From NCBI GenBank assembly GCA_963710625.1, contig CAVQBG010000013.1:268239-332238 (forward strand): 64,000 bases of DNA. The letters are read 5' to 3'. Below, in pieces: positions 38,601 through 46,230 of the stretch. The translations under genes were made by a program, and so were the position numbers. Under the pieces are notes generated by a model. It searched no databases and was not told the DNA's origin. It saw only the letters and a program-made list of their open reading frames with translations. This DNA comes from Sva-07 sp963710625 (GTDB taxonomy: Bacteria; Actinomycetota; Acidimicrobiia; Acidimicrobiales; Ilumatobacteraceae). Every line of letters begins with the position of its first letter. Position 1 is the first letter of the stretch.

Positions 38601-41600
38601 GACCGGCTTCACCGAGATCTGGCCCGGCACCGGCCCGACGATCGCCAGCGACGCAACCGGCAGCCTGACGGTCGACGTCCCGGCGCTCGGCGTCAGGGTC
38701 TACCGCGCCGACGCCGGCATCGCCGTGCCCGGCGCAGCGCCGGTCGTCACGATGGCCGCGCCCGCCGTCGGCGCCGCGGTGCTCGGCCGGGTCGAGGTCG
38801 GCGCCTCGCTCTCGTCGGACGCGTACACCGAGGTGACGTTCGCCGTCTCGGTCGACGGTGCCCCGTACGAGCACATCGGCACCGACGACAACGCGCCGTA
38901 CCGCGTGTTCTACGACGTGTCCGGACTCCCCGCCGGCACGACGGTCGACTTCAAAGCGATCGCCGACAACGCATCGGGCTCGATCTCCTCGGCGAAGGTG
39001 TCGGCGGTGGTCGGGTCGGAGGAACCGCCCGCATTCGGCGGGTTCGACTACGCGGTCGTCCACTACAACCGGTCGGACGGCGACTACGGCGATCACACGA
39101 CCGGTGACTTCAACGACTTCTGGGGTCTGCACCTGTGGGGCGACGCGATCGATCCTTCCGAGGTGACCGAGTGGACCTCGCCCAAGCCGTTCCTCGGCGA
39201 GGACGAGTTCGGCCGCTTCGCCTGGATCCGCCGCGGCGGCGCCGACAGCCAGGTCAACTTCATCGTCCACCGGGGCGACAGCAAGGACACCGGCCCCGAC
39301 CGGTCCTTCGACGCCGACGCCAACCCGGAGATCTGGATCAACCAGGGCGACGCGTCGATCTACACCAGCCAGGCCGACGCGCAGGGATTCGCCACGATCC
39401 GCTACCACCGCGACGACGGCGACTACGGCGACCCGACCAGTCCCGACTACACGGACTTCTGGGGCCTCCACCTGTGGGGCGACGCGATCGGCGCGGGTGA
39501 GGCCACCGAGTGGACGAGCCCCAAGCCGCCCGACGGCATCGACGGCTACGGCGCCTTCTGGAACGTGCCGATCGTCGACTCGTCCCAGCCGTTGAACTTC
39601 ATCATCCACCGCGGCGACGCCAAGGACCCGGGCCCCGACGAGAGCTTCGTCCCCGCCGACATCCCGACGGTGTGGAAGCAGTCGGGCGACGCCGAGATCT
39701 ACCCGTCGCGCGGCGCCGCCGAGGACACCGCGATCATCCACTACCACCGACCAGACGGCGACTACGGCGACCCCACCAGCACCGACTTCAACGACTTCTG
39801 GGGCCTCCACGTGTGGGAGGGCTCGGTCAGCCCGACCGTGTGGCAGGATCCGGTCCGCTGGAACGACGTCGACACCTTCGGCCCGCAGTTCGAGGTGCCC
39901 GTCGAGGACGGCGCGCCGCAGCTCGCGTACATCGTCCATCGCGGCGACCAGAAGGACCCCGGCCCCGACCAGTTCCTGTCGTTCGACCCGTGGGGCTACG
40001 AGGTCTGGCAGCTCTCCGGCGAGAAACCGTCCGATCCGGCCGAGCCGCACTACGTGCTGCCGATCGTCGGCACCGGCGCGGCCCCGGGCAACCTCGACGA
40101 GCAACGGGCGTACTGGGTGTCGGAGGACACGATCGCCTGGGCCGCCGCCGGCAATCCGAGCGTCGACTACGCCCTGTGCCACGCCGCGACCGGTGGGCTC
40201 ACACTCGGCGCGGCCGGCATCGGTGGCGGCGACTGCATCGCACTCACTCTCGGCGCCCCGTACCCGACGGGCGTCGACGGGTTCCTGCACCTCGCAGGGA
40301 TGCCGACGCTGAAGCTCCCGGCCGGCGCACTCGGCGACGTGCCGTCGATCCTCACCGGTCAGGTCGGTGTCCAGGCGGTCGACGCCGGCCTCCGCATCGA
40401 CGCGACCGGCCTCCAGTTGCCCGGCGTGCTCGACGACCTCTACGCCACCGACACCGAGCTCGGAGTCGTGTGGCACGCCGGCGTACCGACGATCAGGCTG
40501 TGGGCACCGACGGCGAAGAACGTCACGCTGCACGTGTTCGACGACGCCGACCCGGCGACCGCGTCGACCACCTCCACGATGGCGGTCGACGCCGCCAACG
40601 GCGTGTGGTCGGCGACCGGCGACGCGGCCTGGAACGAGAAGTTCTACCTGTTCGAGGTCGAGGTCTACGTGCCGTCGACCGGCACGGTCGAGACCAACAT
40701 CGTCACCGACCCGTACTCGGTGTCGCTGTCGACCAACTCGGAGCGCAGCCAGATCGTCGACCTCGCCGACCCCGCGCTCGCGCCGACCGGGTGGGACACG
40801 GTCGCCAAGCCCGACCTGCAGGCGCCCGAGGACATCTCGGTCTACGAACTGCACGTCCGCGACTTCTCGATCTTCGACGAGACCGTCCCGGCCGCCGAGC
40901 GCGGCACGTTCGCCGCGTTCACCGAGACCGGGTCGAACGGGATGCAGCATCTGGCCGAGTTGGCCGACGCCGGACTCAGCCATGTCCACCTGCTCCCGGT
41001 GTTCGACATCGCGACGATCGAGGAGGACGCATCGCTGCGCCAGGAGCCCGATCCAACGGTGCTGGCAACGTACGCCCCCGATTCCGACCAGCAGCAGGCG
41101 GCGGTCACCGCGACCGCCGACGTCGACGGGTTCAACTGGGGCTACGACCCGTACCACTACACGACGCCCGAGGGCTCGTACTCGACCGACCCGGACGGGC
41201 CGCGGCGCATCGTCGAGTTCCGCGAGATGGTCGAGTCGCTCAACGACACCGGCTTGCGGGTCGTGATGGACGTCGTCTACAACCACACCAACTCGGCCGG
41301 CCAGGCGCCGACGTCGGTGCTCGACCGCATCGTCCCTGGCTATTACCAGCGTCTCGACGACGCGGGCGCCGTCGAGACGTCGACGTGCTGCGCGAACACG
41401 GCGACCGAGCACGCGATGATGGGCAAGCTGATGGTCGACTCGGTCGTCACGTGGGCCAAGCAGTACAAGGTCGACGGCTTCCGGTTCGACCTGATGGGCC
41501 ATCACAGCAAGCAGAACATGGCCGACGTGCGGGCCGCTCTCGATGCGCTGACCCTCGCCGACGACGGCGTCGACGGCTCGTCGATCTACCTCTACGGCGA

Positions 41601-43386
41601 GGGTTGGAACTTCGGCGAGGTGGCCGACGACGCCCGGTTCGTCCAGGCGACCCAGCTGAACATGGGTGGCACCGGCATCGGTACGTTCTCCGACCGGCTG
41701 CGCGACGCGGTCCGTGGTGGTGGGCCGTTCGACGACGGGCAGAGCCTGCTCGACAACCAGGGGTACATCAACGGACTCTGGTACGACAGCAACGGCGGTC
41801 TGTCCGAGCCGGCGGCGCTGAACGAGTTGCTGCTGTCCGCCGACCAGATCCGGGTCGGCCTGGCGGGCAACCTGGCGAGATACGAGTTCGTCGACCGCAA
41901 CGGCAACCTCGTCCGGGGCGACCAAGTCGATTACAACGGCTCGCCAGCCGGCTACACCGCCGACCCGCAGGAGAACATCGTCTACATCGCCGCCCACGAC
42001 AACCAGACGCTGTTCGACATCGGCCAGTACCACCACCCGGTGGGCACGTCGATGGCCGATCGGGTGCGTGCGCAGAACGTCGGCAACGCCGTCGTCGCCC
42101 TCGCCCAGGGCGTGCCGTTCTTGCACGCCGGCCAGGACATGTTGCGTTCGAAGTCGCTCGACCGCGACTCGTTCAACTCGGGCGACTGGTTCAACCGCCT
42201 CGACTTCACCTACCAGTCCAACAACTTCGGTGTCGGTCTCCCGGTCGCTGAGAAGAACCAGTCGAACTGGCCGATCCAGGGCCCGCTGCTGGCGGACCCG
42301 GCGCTCGCGCCGGCGCCAGCGGACATCGAGCGCACTGCCGACGTCACGCAGGAATGGCTCGCGGTCCGGGAGAGCACACCGCTGTTCCACCTGGAGAGCG
42401 CGGCCGACGTGCAGGAGCGGGTGTCGTTCCTGAACAGCGGTGCCGGGCAGATCCCCGGCCTGATCGCGATGCAGATCGCCGACCCGTCCGACGGTGGCGC
42501 CGATCTCGACCGGGCCCTCGACGGGCTGGTCTCGCTGTTCAATCCGACCGACGACCCGATCGACTTCACGGCTGGCGCGCTGGCTGGAGCCGCCATGTAC
42601 CTGCACCCGGTGCTCGTCGGTTCGGTCGACGCTGTCGTGGCCACCGCATCGTTCGACGAGGCGACGGGGACCTTCTCGATCCCCGCCCGTACCGCGGCGG
42701 TCTTCGTCGACTACGCACTCGCTGAGTGCGGCACGCAGGGCCCGGATGAGGGCTGCGTGGTACCGGCCGGCACGGTGCACGACGGCAACCTCGACGTCGA
42801 TGGCGAGGTGCTCGTGCTCGGAGAGGTGACTGGCCACGTCAAGGCCGAGGGCGGCACGGTCACGGTCGGCACCGGCGGCACAGTCGGCAAGCACATCGAA
42901 CAGAAGGGCGACGGCGACGTCGTCCTCGCTGAGGGTTCCAACGTTGCCGGAAGGGTCAGGGAGGCCGGAAACGGGTCGGTCGTCATCGACGGTTCGGTCG
43001 GAACCGACGTCGAGGAGCAGGACAGCGGTGATCTGACGATCGGCACGAGCGCGGTCGTCGGCCGCGACGTGAAGGAGTCCGGCGACGGGTCGGTCGTCGT
43101 GTCCGGAGCCGTGGGACGCGACGTGGAGGAGAAGAACGACGGGGATCTCACCGTCGGCGCCGGCGCCACCGTCGGCCGCGATGTGAAGGAGTCAGGCGAC
43201 GGTGATCTCGTGCTCATCGGCCCATCGTCGATCGGGAGAGACATCAAGGAATCCAACGATGGTGATCTCGTTGCCGGCGCCGACGTCGTCGTCAACCGGA
43301 ACGCCGACTCCAACGGCAACGGGAACTGCACGATCTCGCCACAGGCGACGGTCAAGGGCAAGCGCTACGGCGACTGCACACCCTGA
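35671..43386 (+). CDS. Giant secreted alpha-amylase/pullulanase (two GH13 domains)
   Basis: 2571 residues; a Sec signal (cleavage probably near residue 28) and ribosome site GAGGGG set the start. Order: four X25-like modules (about 35-430, GDWQPDC motifs); a GH13 alpha-amylase (about 448-1015) with nucleophile D712 (DGFRVDTVKH), acid E746 (FVFGEVF) and D817 (FLGNHDIG); an Ig/FnIII-like linker; three CBM41/PUD modules (about 1128-1450, DGDYGDPTS and WGLHLWGDAI); a CBM48-like domain; a GH13 pullulanase (about 1720-2270) with YDPYHYTTPEGSYS, D1940 (DGFRFDLMGH), E1977 (YGEGWNFGE) and D2110 (AHDNQT); and a repetitive tail (about 2370-2571). It should cut alpha-1,4 bonds with one domain and alpha-1,6 branches with the other, degrading starch, glycogen or pullulan outside the cell. 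All catalytic residues are in place. No transport or regulator genes for sugars adjoin it. Confidence 0.92.
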   Translation: MTTRHFVASVMAAGMVASTAMPASVTVADHTPPPTSVAIAGSLQSELGCTGDWQPDCATTDLGLDAGDGVWQGTFSVPAGNWEYKAALNDSWDENYGANAQFNGANIALSLAGATDVRFYYDHVTHWATDNVNSIIATAAGSFQSELGCPGDWQPDCLRSWLQDPDGDGTYEFSTNAIPAGDYEFKVALDEGWNESYPAGNVAFTAATGDTVTITFDAAAKDVTVTVSPPAPVGATNVTIAGSLQDELGCPGDWQPECAATHLAFDADDDVWQGTFDLPVGSFEYKAALDDSWDENYGANAAFNGSNIGLEAPGGEVKFYYDHTSHWVTDDVNSTIATAAGSFQSELGCPGDWQPDCLRSWLQDPDGDGVYEFATDQIPAGEYEFKVALDEDWAESHPSDNIAFTAVDGNTVTFRYDSVTDGVTVDTGGGTAEPGDELLVRPPVRVDAQDNVFYFVMPDRFDNGDTTNDAGGDLSGDPLVNGFDPTSKGFYHGGDLAGLRVKLPYLDGLGVNAIWLTPQFTNRWVQGEGTPGGTSTGYHGYWQIDYSSIDPHFGTNAEMQQLVTDAHALGIDIYFDIVANHTGDVITYTEGDNPPYISKSDSPYLDSLGAPFDDSAYAGTGTFPSVDPAISFPYTPTYNTVKDETIKSPAFLNDPANYHNRGNSTFTGENSLYGDFFGLDDLWTEKPEVQEGLIQVFKDMVTDYDIDGFRVDTVKHVNDEFWEAFGPEIEAHAAALGKPDFFVFGEVFSFDVPYLSRFSTDLPLDAVLDFGFQGTARNFAGQNGSTDTVAGFYAADDYYTDADSNAYSLPLFLGNHDIGRTGLFMQQDNPGSSDAELVARSELAHALMYFGRGMPVVYYGDEQGFTGDGGDQDARQDMMPSLVGSYNDDDLIGTTATTADANFDVTHPLYETLADYAAVLDAHPALTRGAQLHRYSEGSAGIYAFSRIERTERVEYVVALNNSESADSATFDTDSPATGFTEIWPGTGPTIASDATGSLTVDVPALGVRVYRADAGIAVPGAAPVVTMAAPAVGAAVLGRVEVGASLSSDAYTEVTFAVSVDGAPYEHIGTDDNAPYRVFYDVSGLPAGTTVDFKAIADNASGSISSAKVSAVVGSEEPPAFGGFDYAVVHYNRSDGDYGDHTTGDFNDFWGLHLWGDAIDPSEVTEWTSPKPFLGEDEFGRFAWIRRGGADSQVNFIVHRGDSKDTGPDRSFDADANPEIWINQGDASIYTSQADAQGFATIRYHRDDGDYGDPTSPDYTDFWGLHLWGDAIGAGEATEWTSPKPPDGIDGYGAFWNVPIVDSSQPLNFIIHRGDAKDPGPDESFVPADIPTVWKQSGDAEIYPSRGAAEDTAIIHYHRPDGDYGDPTSTDFNDFWGLHVWEGSVSPTVWQDPVRWNDVDTFGPQFEVPVEDGAPQLAYIVHRGDQKDPGPDQFLSFDPWGYEVWQLSGEKPSDPAEPHYVLPIVGTGAAPGNLDEQRAYWVSEDTIAWAAAGNPSVDYALCHAATGGLTLGAAGIGGGDCIALTLGAPYPTGVDGFLHLAGMPTLKLPAGALGDVPSILTGQVGVQAVDAGLRIDATGLQLPGVLDDLYATDTELGVVWHAGVPTIRLWAPTAKNVTLHVFDDADPATASTTSTMAVDAANGVWSATGDAAWNEKFYLFEVEVYVPSTGTVETNIVTDPYSVSLSTNSERSQIVDLADPALAPTGWDTVAKPDLQAPEDISVYELHVRDFSIFDETVPAAERGTFAAFTETGSNGMQHLAELADAGLSHVHLLPVFDIATIEEDASLRQEPDPTVLATYAPDSDQQQAAVTATADVDGFNWGYDPYHYTTPEGSYSTDPDGPRRIVEFREMVESLNDTGLRVVMDVVYNHTNSAGQAPTSVLDRIVPGYYQRLDDAGAVETSTCCANTATEHAMMGKLMVDSVVTWAKQYKVDGFRFDLMGHHSKQNMADVRAALDALTLADDGVDGSSIYLYGEGWNFGEVADDARFVQATQLNMGGTGIGTFSDRLRDAVRGGGPFDDGQSLLDNQGYINGLWYDSNGGLSEPAALNELLLSADQIRVGLAGNLARYEFVDRNGNLVRGDQVDYNGSPAGYTADPQENIVYIAAHDNQTLFDIGQYHHPVGTSMADRVRAQNVGNAVVALAQGVPFLHAGQDMLRSKSLDRDSFNSGDWFNRLDFTYQSNNFGVGLPVAEKNQSNWPIQGPLLADPALAPAPADIERTADVTQEWLAVRESTPLFHLESAADVQERVSFLNSGAGQIPGLIAMQIADPSDGGADLDRALDGLVSLFNPTDDPIDFTAGALAGAAMYLHPVLVGSVDAVVATASFDEATGTFSIPARTAAVFVDYALAECGTQGPDEGCVVPAGTVHDGNLDVDGEVLVLGEVTGHVKAEGGTVTVGTGGTVGKHIEQKGDGDVVLAEGSNVAGRVREAGNGSVVIDGSVGTDVEEQDSGDLTIGTSAVVGRDVKESGDGSVVVSGAVGRDVEEKNDGDLTVGAGATVGRDVKESGDGDLVLIGPSSIGRDIKESNDGDLVAGADVVVNRNADSNGNGNCTISPQATVKGKRYGDCTP
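35770..36960 (+). repeat. Four tandem X25-like module repeats (two alternating types)
   Basis: Modules start near 35773, 36074, 36379 and 36674. Each opens with AGS(L/F)Q(S/D)ELGC(P/T)GDWQP. Modules 1 and 3 share DSWDENYGAN and end in a YYDH...HW strand; modules 2 and 4 share LRSWLQDPDGDG and (D/E)YEFKVALDE. The A-B-A-B pattern indicates duplication of a two-module unit. At DNA level the copies are close enough for recombination. Confidence 0.85.
39040..40020 (+). repeat. Three tandem CBM41-like (pullulanase-associated) modules
   Basis: Copies start near 39052, 39394 and 39730. Each contains HY(N/H)R-x-DGDYGD, a DFWGLHLW-type core and HRGD-x-KD-x-GPD. This module binds alpha-glucans in pullulanases. 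Three copies in a row between the two catalytic domains are unusual; the first two are the most alike (GDAI and EWTSPKP in both). Confidence 0.82.
42784..43320 (+). repeat. C-terminal bactofilin-like repeats of the amylase-pullulanase
   Basis: About 180 residues of short, quasi-regular repeats. A hydrophobic strand (VLVLGEVTGHV, VTVGTGGTVGKHI, VVIDGSVGTDV, LTIGTSAVVGRDV, VVVSGAVGRDV and so on) alternates with a charged turn (KAEGGT, EQKGDGD, EEQDSGD, KESGDGS, EEKNDGD). The spacing fits a right-handed beta-solenoid like that of polymer-forming bactofilins. The stretch ends with a two-cysteine segment (NCTISPQATVKGKRYGDC). Confidence 0.8.
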
Positions 43387-43495
43387 CCGCAGTCCGCAGG
43401 ACCACGGTCGAGAGCTGATCTGGGGCACGTCGGCTGGTCACCAGGAAGGGTCGCTGTGCGGTTTGGCGTGTGCTGGTTTCGGGGAGTCTCCCGGC

Positions 43496-44257
43496 ATGGC
43501 AACGTCAGAACAGACCAGCAACGATGTGCGATCCCAAATCGAACGCCGATTCGACGAGTTCGAGTCCGCCATCACCGAGCGGTTGGACGAACTCGAAGAT
43601 CGCCTGCCGCCGATCCCCCGCAAGGCCGTCACCCTCGGACGCGCGAGCGCAGCTCGCATCAGCGCCACGACCGGCGGGATCGCACGCGACATCGAGCGCC
43701 AGTTCGCACGTGTGACCACCGTTGCGGGCGACGCCGTCAACACCTCCGTGGGTCAGACCCGATCCGTCGTCGAACGGACCGCCACCACAGTGCGCCACAA
43801 CACCAACGAAGCCGTCGGTCAGGCACGCGCCCAGACGAAACGGTCGGCGGTAGCCGCCGCGGGAGGCACGGTTGCGCTGCTCGACGATGCGACCAGAGCA
43901 GTCGATCCCGACGAGGACTCCCCCGCCGCACTCGAGGAACGGACCAAGGCCGACCTGTACGACCGGGCCCAAGAACTCGACATCCAAGGACGCAGCACCA
44001 TGGACAAGCGCGAACTCATCGACGCGATTCGCGCCTCGCGACGAGGCCCAGCGACGGTCCTACGCCAAGCGCGACCTCGGTGCCTGTCCCGTCCGAGGGC
44101 CGATAGTCCATCAGCACGACGTCGGGGTCGATCTGCTGGACCAGGCTCAACGCGTCGGCGCCCGTTGTCGAAATGCCGGAGACCACGAGTGGTTCCTTCG
44201 GGCTCGGGCCGTCGGTGTGTCGCATGGACGAATGCCCCTACCTCGCACGATCGGTGA
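43496..44257 (+). CDS. Helical protein with Rho-N/SAP-like motif, 3' end fused to foreign sequence
   Basis: 253 residues as read. The first ~175 are a charged helical protein (SNDVRSQIERRFDEFESAIT, then RDIERQFARVTTVAGDAVNT), ending in a Rho-N/SAP-like helical motif, LEERTKADLYDRAQELDIQG and STMDKRELIDAIRASR. Relatives end at this point. Here the frame continues for about 70 Arg/Pro-rich residues with no protein-like character. The DNA in that part encodes, on the opposite strand, a piece of a response regulator (separate entry). The native stop was therefore probably lost by a rearrangement, and the tail is unlikely to be functional. The ATG at 43496 is the first good start. Role unknown; perhaps a nucleoid- or RNA-associated protein. 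Confidence 0.6.
   Translation: MATSEQTSNDVRSQIERRFDEFESAITERLDELEDRLPPIPRKAVTLGRASAARISATTGGIARDIERQFARVTTVAGDAVNTSVGQTRSVVERTATTVRHNTNEAVGQARAQTKRSAVAAAGGTVALLDDATRAVDPDEDSPAALEERTKADLYDRAQELDIQGRSTMDKRELIDAIRASRRGPATVLRQARPRCLSRPRADSPSARRRGRSAGPGSTRRRPLSKCRRPRVVPSGSGRRCVAWTNAPTSHDR
44016..44225 (-). pseudogene. Response-regulator receiver-domain remnant
   Basis: The minus strand encodes GISTTGADALSLVQQIDPDV followed by VLMDYRPSDGTGTEV. This is the middle of a CheY/NarL-type receiver domain including the phospho-accepting Asp (LMDY), much like the receiver part of LuxR-family regulators. The first strand with the acidic pocket, the second half of the receiver and the DNA-binding domain are missing on both sides. 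Only about 40 recognisable residues remain, so this is a fragment. Confidence 0.65.
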
Positions 44258-44318
44258 CTCGCACAGTGGATTGAGGGCGTGACAGCTACATCGGACCGCC
44301 CGAAACGAGACGATCGAC

Positions 44319-45992
44319 ATGAGTACGCACATCGACCACGACGTGGACCAGGTGACACCGAACAGTTCCGACGCCACCGATCTCGACACCGATCTCGACA
44401 CCGATCTCGACACCGATCTCGACACCGAGACGGAGTCGGCGAGTTGGCGACAGCGACGACACGCGTTCGCTGACCGCACACGCGTCGTCCTGGAGCCGGT
44501 CTGGAGCGACTGGCGAATCGGCGCCGCAGCAGCGGTCGGAGCCGCTGCTGCGTGGGGCCTTGTCGCCGGGTGGTGGACCCCGCGCAGCCCGCTCACCACC
44601 AGTGAAGCGATCTGGTCGATCGTGATCAGCCTGTTCGTCGGGGGGATCGCTGGGCTGGCCGCGCGATCGAGATGGGCGATCCTCGTCGCTCCCGTCGTGT
44701 TCGCCACGGTGTTCGAGTTGGCCAGGATCGGCGTCGACGGACCCACCGTCGACGCACCGGCCTTCAGCACCTACGGGATCTTCGCGCTCGTCGTCGGCCG
44801 CGGCTTCCACGCCCTCATCTCACTGGCCCCGCTCGCATTCGGGGCGGTCATCGGCGCCGGCATCGCCCGCCACCTCCGCCTCTCACCGGAGCAGAACGAT
44901 CCACCACGTCGGTGGGCGGTCGTCATGCGGCGAACCGTCGCCGTGCTCGCAGCGATCGGACTCGTCGGCTTCACCATCATGCTCGCACGCCCCGCCACCA
45001 CCGACTCGATCGTCGACGCAGACGGCGACACCGTCGACGGCTCGATCGCCGAACTCACCACCGTGGACATCAACGGCCATGACCTGGACCTGATGATCCG
45101 TGGGCACAGCACCGACAACCCCGTGCTGCTCTTCCTGGCCGGCGGCCCGGGCGGGTCCGAGATGGGCGCCATGCGCAATCACCTCCCCGCACTCGAACAG
45201 CACTTCACCGTCGTCACCTGGGATCAGCGGGGAACCGGCAAGTCCTACGACGAACTCGACCCGACCGGCACCTATACCCTCGACAGCGTCATCGACGACA
45301 CGATCGCCGTTACCAACCGTCTCCGGAACCGGTTCGGTCAGGATCGCATCTACCTGCTCGGCCAATCCTGGGGCTCGACGCTCGGTGTCCTGGCAGCGCA
45401 ACAGCAACCAGAGCTGTACGCGGCCTTCGTCGGGGCCGGCCAGATGGTCAGCCAACTCGCAACCGACACGATCTTCTACGACGACACCCTCGACTGGGCC
45501 CGAGCCAACGGCGACACCAGCCTGGTCGACGAGCTCACCAGGATCGGTCCGCCGCCGTACGAGCGGATGCTCGACTACGAGACCGCACTGTCGTACGAGC
45601 ACGAGGTGTACCCCTACGACCACACCCCCAACTCCGAAGGCGAAGGCGGGTTCTCCGAGAACTTCTTCGTCTCCGAATACACCCTGATCGACCAGGTCCA
45701 CCTGCTGGGAGCGTTCATGGACACCTTCAGCGTCCTCTATCCGCAGCTCCAGGAGATCGACTTCCGGGACACTGCGACCGACTTCGAGATCCCGATGTTC
45801 TTCGTGCAAGGCGCCCACGAAGCCGACGGCCGCGCTGACGTCTTCGAGGACTGGTACCCGTCGGTCGACGCTCCCGTCAAGGACCTCGCTGTCCTCGACA
45901 CCTCCGGCCACCGACCCCTCTGGGAACAGCCCGACGAGTTCGTCGACTACATGGTCGACACCGTCCTCGCCCAGACCACCAACACCAACTGA
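44319..45992 (+). CDS. Membrane-anchored alpha/beta hydrolase (proline-iminopeptidase-like)
   Basis: 557 residues. An acidic N-terminus with four D-L-D-T repeats is followed by four or five predicted membrane segments in residues 65-230 (AAAAVGAAAAWGLVAGWW, AIWSIVISLFVGGIAGL, RRTVAVLAAIGLVGFTIML). The alpha/beta hydrolase domain then begins with LLFLAGGPGGSEMGAM (oxyanion hole, GGPGG as in proline iminopeptidases), TWDQRGTGKS, and the nucleophile in LLGQSWGSTLGVLAA. The catalytic Asp is probably in FFVQGAHEADGR and the His in DTSGHRPLWEQ. The hydrolase part would lie outside the cytoplasm if the segments are odd in number. The substrate is unknown. The ATG at 44319 precedes the repeat tract. 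Confidence 0.82.
   Translation: MSTHIDHDVDQVTPNSSDATDLDTDLDTDLDTDLDTETESASWRQRRHAFADRTRVVLEPVWSDWRIGAAAAVGAAAAWGLVAGWWTPRSPLTTSEAIWSIVISLFVGGIAGLAARSRWAILVAPVVFATVFELARIGVDGPTVDAPAFSTYGIFALVVGRGFHALISLAPLAFGAVIGAGIARHLRLSPEQNDPPRRWAVVMRRTVAVLAAIGLVGFTIMLARPATTDSIVDADGDTVDGSIAELTTVDINGHDLDLMIRGHSTDNPVLLFLAGGPGGSEMGAMRNHLPALEQHFTVVTWDQRGTGKSYDELDPTGTYTLDSVIDDTIAVTNRLRNRFGQDRIYLLGQSWGSTLGVLAAQQQPELYAAFVGAGQMVSQLATDTIFYDDTLDWARANGDTSLVDELTRIGPPPYERMLDYETALSYEHEVYPYDHTPNSEGEGGFSENFFVSEYTLIDQVHLLGAFMDTFSVLYPQLQEIDFRDTATDFEIPMFFVQGAHEADGRADVFEDWYPSVDAPVKDLAVLDTSGHRPLWEQPDEFVDYMVDTVLAQTTNTN
44379..44426 (+). repeat. In-frame 12-bp tandem repeat (4 copies)
   Basis: GATCTCGACACC is repeated four times without error and encodes D-L-D-T each time near the N-terminus of the membrane hydrolase. 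Copy-number change would keep the frame and only lengthen or shorten the acidic tail. Confidence 0.9.
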
Positions 45993-46230
45993 CCAGACCG
46001 GAGACACGGTCAGCCGGCCGAACCACGTCCAATCCACTGTGCCGAAACCGAGGGGCCCGTGTTCCCGATTCGCGAGCGTGACGAACCGTTTCGGTCGCCG
46101 AAGGTTCGACCGGCCGGGCGTGGATCGCCGGCCCGGATCCTTCAGTCCCACCGCGTGACCGAAGTCGTCTACCCTGGTCATCGACAGCGCCCTGAGCCGC
46201 AACTTGCTCACGGCACGGGGGGAATCCAAC

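Noticed and set aside
38092..42894. A 1600-codon open frame on the minus strand under the amylase-pullulanase gene
   Set aside because: It is the mirror of a high-GC coding sequence: composition is Val/Asp/Arg/Gly-rich without domains, while the plus strand has signal peptide, catalytic motifs and repeats.
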